A DNA stretch of 16,787 bases from Amoebophrya sp. AT5.2. Lineage: Eukaryota > Sar > Dinophyceae > Syndiniales > Amoebophryaceae. The translations under genes were made by a program, and so were the position numbers. The notes beneath the pieces are model-generated. The model was not told the DNA's origin and did not search any database. It saw nothing but the letters and a program-made list of their open reading frames with translations. The DNA lies in the NCBI GenBank assembly GCA_005223375.1, contig RXOD01004970.1, positions 1 to 16,787 of the forward strand. Direction: 5' to 3'. Positions 1 through 9,000 of the stretch are shown piece after piece. Every line of letters starts with the position of its first letter. Position 1 is the stretch's first letter.

Positions 1-1225
1 GCGCGTTGTAAAAGGCGCTCCACATATACTTGATCCCTCCGCAGAATGACCGATCGCCAGCTGCTCGTTCGCGACTTGTGCTTGTCGGCTCGGACTCGGA
101 GGATGTCGATTCCGGTGCTTCCTTACTCTGGATATTTTTTGCGTTTTTCAATGCGTCCACCTTGTCCGTGTTCTGCGTGGCAGGCGCCTCCGCATCTGAC
201 TCCGCGATGCCTGCCTCTGCGTCGGGCTCCGCACTCGACAAGTTCTCGTGCCACGTAGGGCCCCCCGCTTCCGTGCCAACATGATCTTCAACAGGACGAC
301 CACTCCGCGCTGCAGCTTCTTCATCTACAGCTGCGCCTTCGGGCAGGAACTCCACGTCTTCTTCGCCGGCCTGCTCGAGCACCGAGAGGTCCGTTCGCGG
401 CTCCCGCGCCATCATGAAGAAGATGCCCTGCGCCGGGATGTACATCGTGACGACGAGCACATACGTGTACGCCACTGGTTTGTCGGCGCAGGCGTACTGG
501 GAGAGGAAACCCAGGAGGCAGCCCGTTGTGATCTGGATCATAACCAGGGAGCTGGCGGTGGAGGTCAAACTCTTCGGAACCACGTCGGCCAGGAACGACC
601 CCGTGACGGAAATGATCAGGTTCTTGGCGATCATGCTGAAAACGACCGCGATCAGGTACGGCGTAACCCACAGGTTGCTCGAGGCCATGAGCATGGCGCT
701 GATCGAAGCGACCGTCGCCGCAGCGCCCGCGGCCAGGACGGGGCGCCGCTTGCCCCAGGGGTGCTCCGTGTTGTCCGAGATCACCCCGAAAATCGGAGCG
801 GCAAGGTGCGTCACGCCGTAGATCATGCGTTCGATGATGATGAACCCCGACTGCCACGTGGGGGCCATGCGCATCGCCTCGAGGGGAATCGTGAAAGCCA
901 CGTAGGTGGAAATCAGCAGCCCGAAGTACACGTAGGGGAAGCTGAGGCACCAGATCTGAAACTTGGACTTGACCTGGAATTCCTTGCGCTGCTGATGCAG
1001 AAGCTGCTTCTCTCGCTGGGCGCGGGTCACGTTCATCCGGCGACGAGGCGTTGATGCGTCACGACCCCGGGGGTCGACCACGTCGAGAGCTCCATAGCCC
1101 TGCTGGGTGCTCTCTTTGCCCTTTTTGCCTCCGACGTCGACAGCCACCGACTCCGACGCGCGTTTTTTCTCGTCCGTGCTGGCGCGAAGGAGGTCCCCTG
1201 ATGTGGAGGGATTCCCCTTCATCAT
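1..1225 (-). CDS. Major facilitator superfamily transporter, N-terminal half (runs off the left edge)
   Basis: A single open frame of about 408 codons runs from an ATG at 1225-1223 to the window edge without a stop. A cytoplasmic N-terminus of about 88 residues, rich in charged residues, precedes six hydrophobic segments at roughly residues 91-112, 128-150, 161-181, 186-212, 223-245 and 251-272. The loop after the second segment holds SDNTEHPWGKRRP (about 150-162), the family signature (D-x-x-G-R/K-R-R-P) between helices 2 and 3. This form resembles sugar-cation symporters of the GPH/SLC45 type, but the substrate cannot be read. After helix 6 comes an acidic, Ala/Glu/Ser-rich central loop of about 120 residues, then FCGGIKYMW, probably the lead-in to helix 7, where the window ends. 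An in-frame TAA lies about 20 codons upstream of the chosen ATG. The frame between them is open and GC-rich, so an upstream exon is possible. The family assignment is firm and the substrate unknown. Confidence 0.82.
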   Translation of the reverse strand, partial: MMKGNPSTSGDLLRASTDEKKRASESVAVDVGGKKGKESTQQGYGALDVVDPRGRDASTPRRRMNVTRAQREKQLLHQQRKEFQVKSKFQIWCLSFPYVYFGLLISTYVAFTIPLEAMRMAPTWQSGFIIIERMIYGVTHLAAPIFGVISDNTEHPWGKRRPVLAAGAAATVASISAMLMASSNLWVTPYLIAVVFSMIAKNLIISVTGSFLADVVPKSLTSTASSLVMIQITTGCLLGFLSQYACADKPVAYTYVLVVTMYIPAQGIFFMMAREPRTDLSVLEQAGEEDVEFLPEGAAVDEEAAARSGRPVEDHVGTEAGGPTWHENLSSAEPDAEAGIAESDAEAPATQNTDKVDALKNAKNIQSKEAPESTSSESEPTSTSRERAAGDRSFCGGIKYMWSAFYNA

Positions 1226-2228
1226 GGCAGCAACGACGTCCGGAAGACTTGGTGGTACTGCACCAGCGCCGAAGGAGATGGCAATTTAGTGAGTCTTTCG
1301 ATTTCTCCTCAACACACAATCCGAGTTTAGTTTACACGCGGAATGATTCTGATGCCACCAGAATTCGCTGTGGTCCTTCGCTTTCACAAAGTAAATCAGA
1401 TGCAATCGATTTTTTTTTTTAAGGATTGCGTGCCTCATTCAATACGTCCCAAATCCACGACTCCTGTCAGGCGTAAGGTTTCACTTCATTCCTGCTGGAT
1501 CGGTCTCGAAGTGGGAAAGGGAAAGGGAATCCCGACGATAGAAGTAGTTCTCGCCGCTTTACGCGAGGAACGAGAACCCAACGTCACAAGGCCAAAAGAA
1601 ACCCGCGATCAGATCATATTTGATTAAATTTATTCGATAAACCTAAAGCATGCATCTTTGGTAAAAGCGCCCCGGGCATCTTCCCTACAACCAACACACT
1701 GAAACAACCGACCGGGTGGCAGGATTCGAGTTGTCGGGGGACATTCGAAAACACTGGCGAATTGATTTTTGATACATCTACATGCAAATGTCCGCTGTCC
1801 ATATGAAGCCCACGTTGATGATGAACTTGGTCTGTGAGCTAAAAGTCAAGTACAAAGACACGACCCGTAGGTGAGTGTTTACAAAGAGCCTGCTACGCAT
1901 GCAAACGAGCGAAACCGATGGATACGGGTTCCAGTCACGAAGGATAAGTACTGAGACGGAGACGAAGCGAATTTTACGAAACAAATTGACGACCGAACCC
2001 TGTGCGAAATATACCCACGAGATCACGACGAAGTGAAGACGGCGACGAGGAGAACGAGTCGAAAGCGAAAATGCACGTCAATCGACCTTGACAAGTATAA
2101 CTTCAGAGTTGAAGTTCCTGTTGCTGTTCGTGTTCCGTGGCCCACACGATAAATTACAAAGAAAAGTGAGTGAATCTCCTTCCGTTCCTCGACTCGCCTT
2201 GGCACTGTCCACCCCTCGAAGATCGGCC
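1226..2228. other. Intergenic region between transporter start and acyltransferase stop
   Basis: About 1 kb with AT-rich composition and only short, unconvincing open frames on both strands. It should hold the 3' UTR of the acyltransferase gene and the 5' region of the transporter gene. I see no RNA gene or recognisable promoter element. Confidence 0.5.
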
Positions 2229-5200
2229 TCACTGCTCCTTTTTTCCAACAGTCTCGATCTCCTTCTCGCCTCCCGCCATCGTTCCCCCGACACCCAGACA
2301 CCACCGCGCCAGGCGCTTTTGACCAAGCAGCACGTTTGACACGATGAGCAGCCCCGTGACAACGTGCGGAAAGAACCAGATCAGCTTCCATGCCCGGATC
2401 GTGTCCTCGAAGGTGAGGAGGCAAAATATGGCGATTTTATCTACTTCAAATTCAATCATTCGGAACTACAAACATACTTAGAAAAAATCCCCATGGAGAA
2501 ACCTACCGGAAGATCGTGGCGTAGTTTCATCTGCTTGCGTGGAAGGTCGCGCGGCCTTGGGGGATGGGGTTCAAGGACAGGGGGTTTTCAAGACCCTTCC
2601 GGGACCCCCTCCGGCATCCCACTCCAACTCCTGAACCCCGTCCCCGACTACAATCTGCACTCCGAGAGGCCGCCGGGGATGCCTTTGCAGGATGCTACTT
2701 CGCGACGATCATACGTGGCAAGCATTGAGGATGAGGACGCCTCCTTCTGTTAGGAAGGTGCTCGGACTCTGAGCCTTGCTCTGAGTCTTTCCGGCCCCGT
2801 TCCCAACCACCGGGCAGCAGATCAAAATTTTTGAAGCAGTTGCACGGAACGACAACGAAGTGAAGTAGAATTATAAATGAATCGCCATACAGAAGGACAC
2901 CGCGATCGTGTTGAACAGCGCTGTGTGGAGGAACCACTTCAAGCCCTTGGATTTTTGTTTCACCAAGAGTAAGAATGGATGACCCTCGCTCGCGTTGATC
3001 AGCACCGTGGAGGCGAAGAACAGGTAGTAGCCCACGTGGAACCCGTGCCACACAGCGGAGAAGAGCCGCGTGACGAGCGTGGCGAGGAGCTTGGTCCGAG
3101 GAGATGAACGACACGACACGCCGGCGGCTGAAGAGCTGCTGAAGGACCCAGTATCCATCACTCGGTCGAAGACCGCAGATTTGAGCCACAGCGAGACGCT
3201 CGTGTTCCACCCAACCGTCATATCCGTCATGTCCGTCGCGGTTTCCACGCGGAGGATGTCGGCGTTTCGCGCCAGGTTCTCGCCGTTCCCCTCCGTGGCG
3301 TAACCGGCGGCGATGGATGCCGCGTGGGAGAGCGTCCAAACAAGGTAGTACTTGTAGCGAAAACCGTCCACGGCAAACGTGATGTACACGATGCGAAGGG
3401 GGAGCGACAGCTGGGGGAGCGTGTCGAAGAGGACGCTGCGGTTCAAAGGAAGGAAGACCTCGTGCAGCTGGTACACGCCGGCGCAGGCGAAAGCCTGGTT
3501 TATACTTGTAGATGTTGTGGTCTTTCTCTTCTTTTTCATTGTCAATGATTATTGAATTAGAATTGTTCTAGTATTACTGGCCTCCAAATAATATTGAATC
3601 TCATGCTGCTGGGTCGTGGAACTGATGTTTTATTTAATTTTACACGAGGACATCAACAGGGACTGTCGTGAAAATATAGCTCAGACGCACCACTCCCAGC
3701 ACCCTCGCTATCCTCGCGATTTGTCTGCAGCGCGACACCTCCGGCGGAATTCCCCCTTCCAGGAAGTCGAAAAACGACCGCAGCCCACCGGCGGGTCCGA
3801 CAAGCACGCCCGGGAAGAAGACGACGTAAGCCGCGAACGTCACGATCCACGACAGAGTCGGGTACCGTGGCGGCACCACGGCGCGCTGCAACCTAAAATC
3901 ATTGATCTTCTTGTTGCTGTCGTGCAGGAGGAGAGGGGGAGTTGTTGCTCCTTCGTTTGTAGTTGCAGTCGTGGGCGAAGAAGATGACGACGGCATTGGA
4001 GCACTGGTACCCGATGAAGAAGGAGAGGACGCTGCAGTGACGTCCTCCCGTGGTGCGCGGCCACTAAGTAATTTATTCCGCAGCCGCTTTCCGTCGCTCA
4101 CCTCCCACGCGGCCTGCGACAGCCGGACGCAGAAGAGCATGAAGACGCCGCTGGGATCGCTGAACGAAGTGACGGCACTTTCGTCCCCCAATGAATATCA
4201 AAGTGCGGCTGCGAGGGCTCATAGCCTACTTCGCCATGTGCAAACACAAAGCAAACCAATAGTGAGTAGGGTAAGTGGTGAGCGACCCTACGATCAATTG
4301 GCGAAGCTGCGCCACGATTCTGTAGACGACTCGAGTGCGGTCAGCGTCAGTAGGGAAGGACTAGGAGAGTCATTCTAGAACCATAGTCCGACCAAGACCA
4401 GACGCGGACCGAGTAGATGCTGGCAGTATGACAAATTTGCCCTGGTAGCAACTAATCTACGGCGGTCAGCTCGTGGCAAACGTAGGTGGTCGCATGTAAA
4501 ACCAACGAGTAATCGCGTATAGACGAATCGTATCAGTGGCGCAGAACGGTGTGGGTGGGTGGGAAAAGAAAAACAGACCCACACACAACACAAGGCAACC
4601 TCTAAGCCACGTGGTGTGAAGAGTAACAAACTAGAACGATTGTGCTTGCGCGAGTTGCGAGCCCTCTCCTCAACTTCTGACATTCATGACGTAAGTTGTT
4701 GCCTCGACCCGCGACCCCGAGCACGTGCAAGTGGGACCAGGACAAGATCGCTATTGCCAGCCCGGTCATCAAGCCGGCAGGCACGTACAGGACCGCGACG
4801 GAGCTGAGCAGAATCAAGAAAAGAAACGGCTTTAGAAAGATGCCGGAAAACACCACGTACACCGGGAGCACGCCGAGGAACAGCGCGTACAGAGTGCGCA
4901 CAGTGACGAGAGGGTTCGCGGTCCCCAAACGAGGGGCCTCGCGAACACCCGCGCCGCTCTTCCTATGCCTATCCCCCTCGCCGCTGGTACTACGCAGCTT
5001 CTCGTCGGAAGCGGGAAAATCTACTGCTGCTGATGCTCTCTCGGACTTGTCGACGCCAAGCACCGTCACAAACGCGTAAGCAAACACGATGTTGAGCAGT
5101 AGCCAGACAACGGTAAGCGCGACCTCCGCGGGCACGGGGAGCAGGGCAAGCACGCGCTGGACGCCCGCCGGCAGGTGTCTCGCGTCATCCACCGATTTCT

Positions 5201-5276
5201 GGAATACGGCGCCCGCATCAACGGCGCTCCAGGCGTCGACCAGCCGCCGCGTCAGCGCGTCAGCCTCAAACGTCAT
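2229..5276 (-). CDS. MBOAT-family lysophospholipid acyltransferase, four exons
   Basis: Predicted to transfer an acyl group from acyl-CoA to a lysophospholipid in the ER membrane (Lands cycle remodelling), by similarity to LPCAT3/MBOAT1/2/ALE1. Exon 1 runs from the ATG at 5276 to about 4700 and encodes a helical N-terminus with several membrane segments. Exon 2 (3739 to about 4177) has the conserved DPSG...VRLS and YVVFFPGVLVGPA stretches. Exon 3 (2891-3494) carries RYKYYLVW, the WN pair in VGWNTSVSLWL, and the family active-site motif LFSAVWHGFHVGYYLFF, whose His codon is at 3045-3047. Exon 4 (2229-2443) holds the last hydrophobic segment. The protein ends KKEQ, a dilysine KKXX signal. The exon 2/3 junction is GT-AG, phase 0 (donor GTGTCG, acceptor AACCAG). 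Exon 3/4 is phase 1 by GT-AG, but an inverted-repeat alternative exists. The exon 1/2 junction is unresolved because an inverted-repeat element fills that intron. The start ATG directly follows TTAG. Total length is about 610 residues, longer than typical because of low-complexity loops in exons 1 and 2. Confidence 0.85.
2422..2894. mobile_element. Introner-like element with terminal inverted repeats in acyltransferase intron 3
   Basis: The ends of this intron are inverted copies. TATGGCGATT lies at 2427-2436 and its reverse complement at 2880-2889. A second matching block, TCTACTTCA, lies at 2440-2448 and inverted at 2861-2869. The outer flanks are CAAAA (2422-2426) and CAGAA (2890-2894), a 4-of-5 match that could be a decayed target-site duplication. 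The interior is unusually GC-rich for an intron, with an inverted pair near 2567 and 2629 around GGGGTTCA. No transposase is encoded, so it would be a non-autonomous element. Confidence 0.65.
3495..3738 (-). other. Spliceosomal intron 2 of the acyltransferase gene
   Basis: A 244-bp phase-0 intron with donor GTGTCG after CCGGAG and acceptor AACCAG before GCTTTC. It joins the VGPA region of exon 2 to the AFACAGVYQL segment of exon 3. AT-rich in its middle. No terminal inverted repeat was seen. Confidence 0.75.
4191..4687. mobile_element. Introner-like element with long imperfect inverted repeats in acyltransferase intron 1
   Basis: The plus strand starts ATGAATATCA (4191-4200) and ends TGACATTCAT (4678-4687). 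Read from each end inward, the repeats stay similar for about 30 bp, both reaching GAGGGCTC. Precise removal of 4191-4687 joins exon 1 to exon 2 in frame. No clean target-site duplication is visible, and the ends are not GT-AG. An internal hairpin, GTAGGG (4266-4271) with CCCTAC (4286-4291), lies inside. Confidence 0.6.
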
Positions 5277-6032
5277 CTAATGAATAACCAGGTCCTCAGG
5301 AGCTAAGCATCGAAAATCTAAGTAGAAGGAATAGTACAAGTTAGTACCCAAAATTTTGAGGTGTAGTCCGGTACAGAAACAAATGACAGGCACAAAGGAG
5401 TTATCAGTTGTGTTGTACTTTCATTTTGCCTCGTAGTCGAAGTTAGTTCGTCACTGCGGCCTAGCGTTCCTGAAAAACTGGTAGAATCAATGGGTAGCTA
5501 TGAATCGCTCAAATTTGAAAAAAAAATCAAAAACAAAAGACTCCATTACTTATAGAAGACGGCACATGAAGCAAACGAAGGCCTCGACTGGAGTTGTGCG
5601 TAGTGGGACCCGTACCACGTCCGCACTTCTTTCAACATCATTTTTTTTCAACCGCGATGAACAGCCAACAGCGCCTGCGAGTTTCGGGTTCGCGCGGAAC
5701 CAAGTGACGGTCTTCATCTGGTTCTTTTGGAATCGATTGGCTAGCGCGAGCGCGGCTTTCCTGATGCGTATGAAGATGAACAATAAACTCGCTAAACTGC
5801 TATTGTCCAGAAGCTGTGGCAGCGTGAACAATATCGGAGCGTTCCCACAACTCTACTAGCACCTCGCAGTCGCATCTTCCCATCTAGAAAAATATATAAT
5901 GGGCTCTTCATTTTACAAGAAAATCGCTTCAGTGAGGGTCGTTGTGGGCGCGAGGCAGATCATCAAGTCGAACCACTCCGCCCGCTCTCCTTCTTCAGCA
6001 TCAAACAGTTTGACTCAAACTCTAATTCATGA
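5277..6032. other. Intergenic region between hydroxylase-like stop and acyltransferase start
   Basis: About 0.75 kb, AT-rich, with homopolymer A and T runs. Open frames here are short and have no recognisable protein features. It probably contains the 3' UTR of the hydroxylase-like gene and the 5' leader of the acyltransferase gene. Confidence 0.5.
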
Positions 6033-9000
6033 TCAGAGCTCCACCTCTTTCGTCCGCGAAGCCAGTTCTTCTATCAGAAGCGGGTGCATAACGCCCACCT
6101 GGAACTTAAAATGCGGCGCCCCGCCGCTCTCCGCCGGTAGGGTTTCGATCTCCACGTCCTGGCAGTCGTCGTACACCACCACTTCCCCTGGCGCCCTGGA
6201 GAACGACAGCGCCTGCCTCGCGCCGATTCGCTGCCAAAACTTTGATGTGTTTGGCGACGACAAGGTCGTGGGAGCAGTTGTGCTTGTGACGAGGGTAGTC
6301 GCTGCAGGTTTTGTTGTACCCTCGCTGACGGCACCAGCAGCACGAACACGTCCCCCCGAGGCACTACTTCGCGAGTAGAAGTCTCCGGAGGTGAAAACTT
6401 TCAGCGCGTCGTTGTGCGTAATCTCACGGTCGATAAACCGTTGCAGCTCCCTGTCCACCACGACCTTTCCTCCCGCGTGGCTCTGTTGCAAGAGCAGCAA
6501 ATCCAGGTTCACCCGCGTGTTGCTGCCCCCGCTGTGCGTCCCCACGACGGTGCCTGGGAGCAGCATCTGGAACGAGATTTCCTCGTTGTTCGCGAGGAAA
6601 TAGTACTCCTTCCACGCTATGGCGGGGCCTGGTGGTAAGAGTAAGTAGCCAACTGGTAAGAAAGTAGGAGGCAGTGCTGGGTCCCCACTTGGGTGGCGAG
6701 TGCTCTTAGGTGGCGAGTGCGTCAAGGCGCTCTGAAATCTAGCCGGCGCGAAGGGGTCGCGGGCGGTTTCAGAGATGCCCCATTCGATTTGGAGTAGGGG
6801 CGGCAGGGTCAGGGAGGTGAGCCAGTAGGAGGGAAAGGAAGGCCGTGGAAAGCCAGGAGCTAGAATCAATGCAGCCGCTCGAGCAGTGTGAAAGCAGGAC
6901 AAAAGAGGGCGCCTAAAATGGCGCTGTCGTGTTAGCTGTTTGACTGGTGCAAGGGTGCCAGGCTTGCCGAGCGACCGCGGAAGGCCCAGGCCGCGCGCGC
7001 GCGCGCTCCTGATACTACTGCAGCCCTGTTTTTAGGACCAGCAAAGGGGACCGGACCGCAAAAAGCCCCCCTAAAAATTACACTCTTACCACTCACCTAC
7101 TTACCACCTGGTCCCAGCGTACAGGCGTGACCCGGAAGGTGCTTCTTCTGCTCGGCGCCGTCGAAAAGCGAGCAGACGTGCAGCTTGTTCTTCGGTTCTG
7201 AATCCTGCGTGGTACTATGATCCTGCAGCGCGTTCATCTTTCGGTGCAGCTGTGTCAAGATGGACGGCGGGACGTTCTCGGGGCAGTAGCTGGGGTTCCA
7301 GCCTTGTTCGCCGTTGTACACCACGAACTTGATCCAGCTTCCTTTTTTCGTGGCTGCCACGTGGAAAAAGGTGCTGCGGTTGAACACCGAGGCGTCGACC
7401 CCGACCCCATCGGCGGCTCCAGTGGCCTCCGCGTTCAGCCGCTGCTGCTGTGTCGTCTTTTCGCGGACGAGCTTCGCAAAGGAATCAAGAGGTTTACTCG
7501 TCCCTCCCGCCGCGCCTGGTGCAGCTTCGTCGGAGGTGGACGATGATCCAGCGAGCAAATCCGCCTCCGTGAGTAACGACGACAGCATGCCGAGCGGGTC
7601 CATCAGGATTTTTTTTAGATCCGCCTCCAGCGCCGTGCGGCTCTGCTCCAGCAAGGAGACCAGGTCTGCCATATCCGGCCGGTTTCGGTCCCAGAGCACG
7701 CTGCGCGCGGAGGGCGGCGACAAGAAAGGCAAGTAGATCTCGCACGTCTCGAAATAACTCTTCCACGCGGCAAGGCCGGAATCGATGGCTTGTTCGTACA
7801 ACGCGGTCGCGGCATCCTCGAGCCCCGCAAATTTGTACAGCGCAACCGCCGTGGACGCACACCCGGAAGAGGTGCCTAAGATGGAATCGCGGCAGCAGTA
7901 CCGAGGGCCGGCGTTGGATAATGAAACTGCCGAGTCCGTCGCGATCGCGCCCTTGCCTCCATCTTCAGAAGGAGTGGCTGGCGAGAATACAGAAGAAGGT
8001 GAAGGTGGAAATCGACCATTCCTGCTATCACTCTTGCAATCGAGAAAAAAACTGTTGTAGCGAGACGACCCCTATTCGCCTTGTTTCGTTAATCGTTTCA
8101 TGATCATGACCAAACGCACATTAAAAAATACGGCTGACTAAAAAAAGGCATGCAACGAAAAGATGTTCAGAGGTTCCTTTCCACTCATTTAACGGGAAGG
8201 GCGACCTGAGGGTATAGGCGTCAAGAGGTGCGAAAAGTATAAAAAAGTATTTTTTTATAGGTTTCCAGAAGTCACCCGCCTGTCTGCCTCCTCCGCGCTG
8301 TGTCTTTCCTTTCCCCTTCAAGGTTGCAATCGCCGACGACTTGGTATCGATGTCCGCTTCCGCGTCTCCTGCGGGATCCACCGCCACGGCCCCTGGCCCC
8401 CCTCCACCTCGCAGCCCCGTCGTCTTCGTCACTTCGGCGCAGGCCGCGGAAAAGCCCACTTCTGCATAGATTTCGGCGCGCATGCGAATGATTTCGGCCC
8501 GTTGGCGGAACTCGGTCGGCAGCTCCAGAGACAACGCTGTGTAGAGGTCCTCGAGTTGGGAAAGCCACGTTTCGAGCAAAGCGGCCGACGAGGAGGACGA
8601 GACCGCGCTCGCTGACCCTGGAGACGAGATCGCTTGCAACCGGAAAAGCTGTTGCATCAGCTGCCGCAGTTTCGTCAATCCCAAGAAGTAGTAGGCTTCG
8701 CGCTTTTCGCCCGTATGGTGGGAAATTTGCACGTACTCGTCAAGCGCAAGGGCGGCAGAGAGGAAGTGCGGATGGTGGTGAATTGATTGCGGGTAAACGA
8801 TTACCTGAGGAACGACCGTGGGAGCTCTCACTTACTTCCTCAGGTGAAGAACTGGCTCTCGCAATCGAAAAAATGCGCTTACCTGCCTGCTCCTTCTGGT
8901 ACTTCAAGAAAATCTTGTTCATACATAATTATTACAAAAACGAACTACGTTGCATATATAGATTTGATATGTTGTTATATGTGGAACCTCGCACAGCGTG

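Larger units (their letters stand above)
6629..7110. mobile_element. Introner element: terminal inverted repeat and CAG/CTG target-site duplication forming a whole intron
   Basis: The plus strand reads CTG at 6629-6631, GTGGTAAG at 6632-6639, then ends CTTACCAC at 7100-7107 and CTG at 7108-7110. On the coding (minus) strand the exon ends CAG, the intron starts with GTGGTAAG and ends with CTTACCAC followed by CAG. The inverted repeat therefore supplies the GT donor and the duplicated CAG the AG acceptor. The intron (6629-7107, 479 bp, phase 1) leaves one CAG copy in the mRNA. Both ends also hold a second GGTAAG copy a little further in. An alternative donor 3 bp downstream (GTAAGT) would add one Gly. 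Confidence 0.8.

Noticed and set aside
248..1054. Long plus-strand open frame opposite the transporter gene
   Set aside because: It is the complement of a GC-rich coding exon; its translation is Arg/His-rich without domain character, while the minus frame gives clear MFS helices and signature.
1778..2026. 82-codon minus-strand frame in the intergenic region
   Set aside because: AT-rich, no recognisable motif, no matching exon on either side.
5500..5859. 119-codon plus-strand frame as a gene on the opposite strand
   Set aside because: Begins with a Lys/Asn-rich A-tract, shows no domain, and the reverse frame is equally open; probably chance in an AT-rich spacer.
6692..6720. Repeats and hairpins as a CRISPR array
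   Set aside because: Only two repeat units 5 bp apart, in a eukaryotic intron; no array structure.
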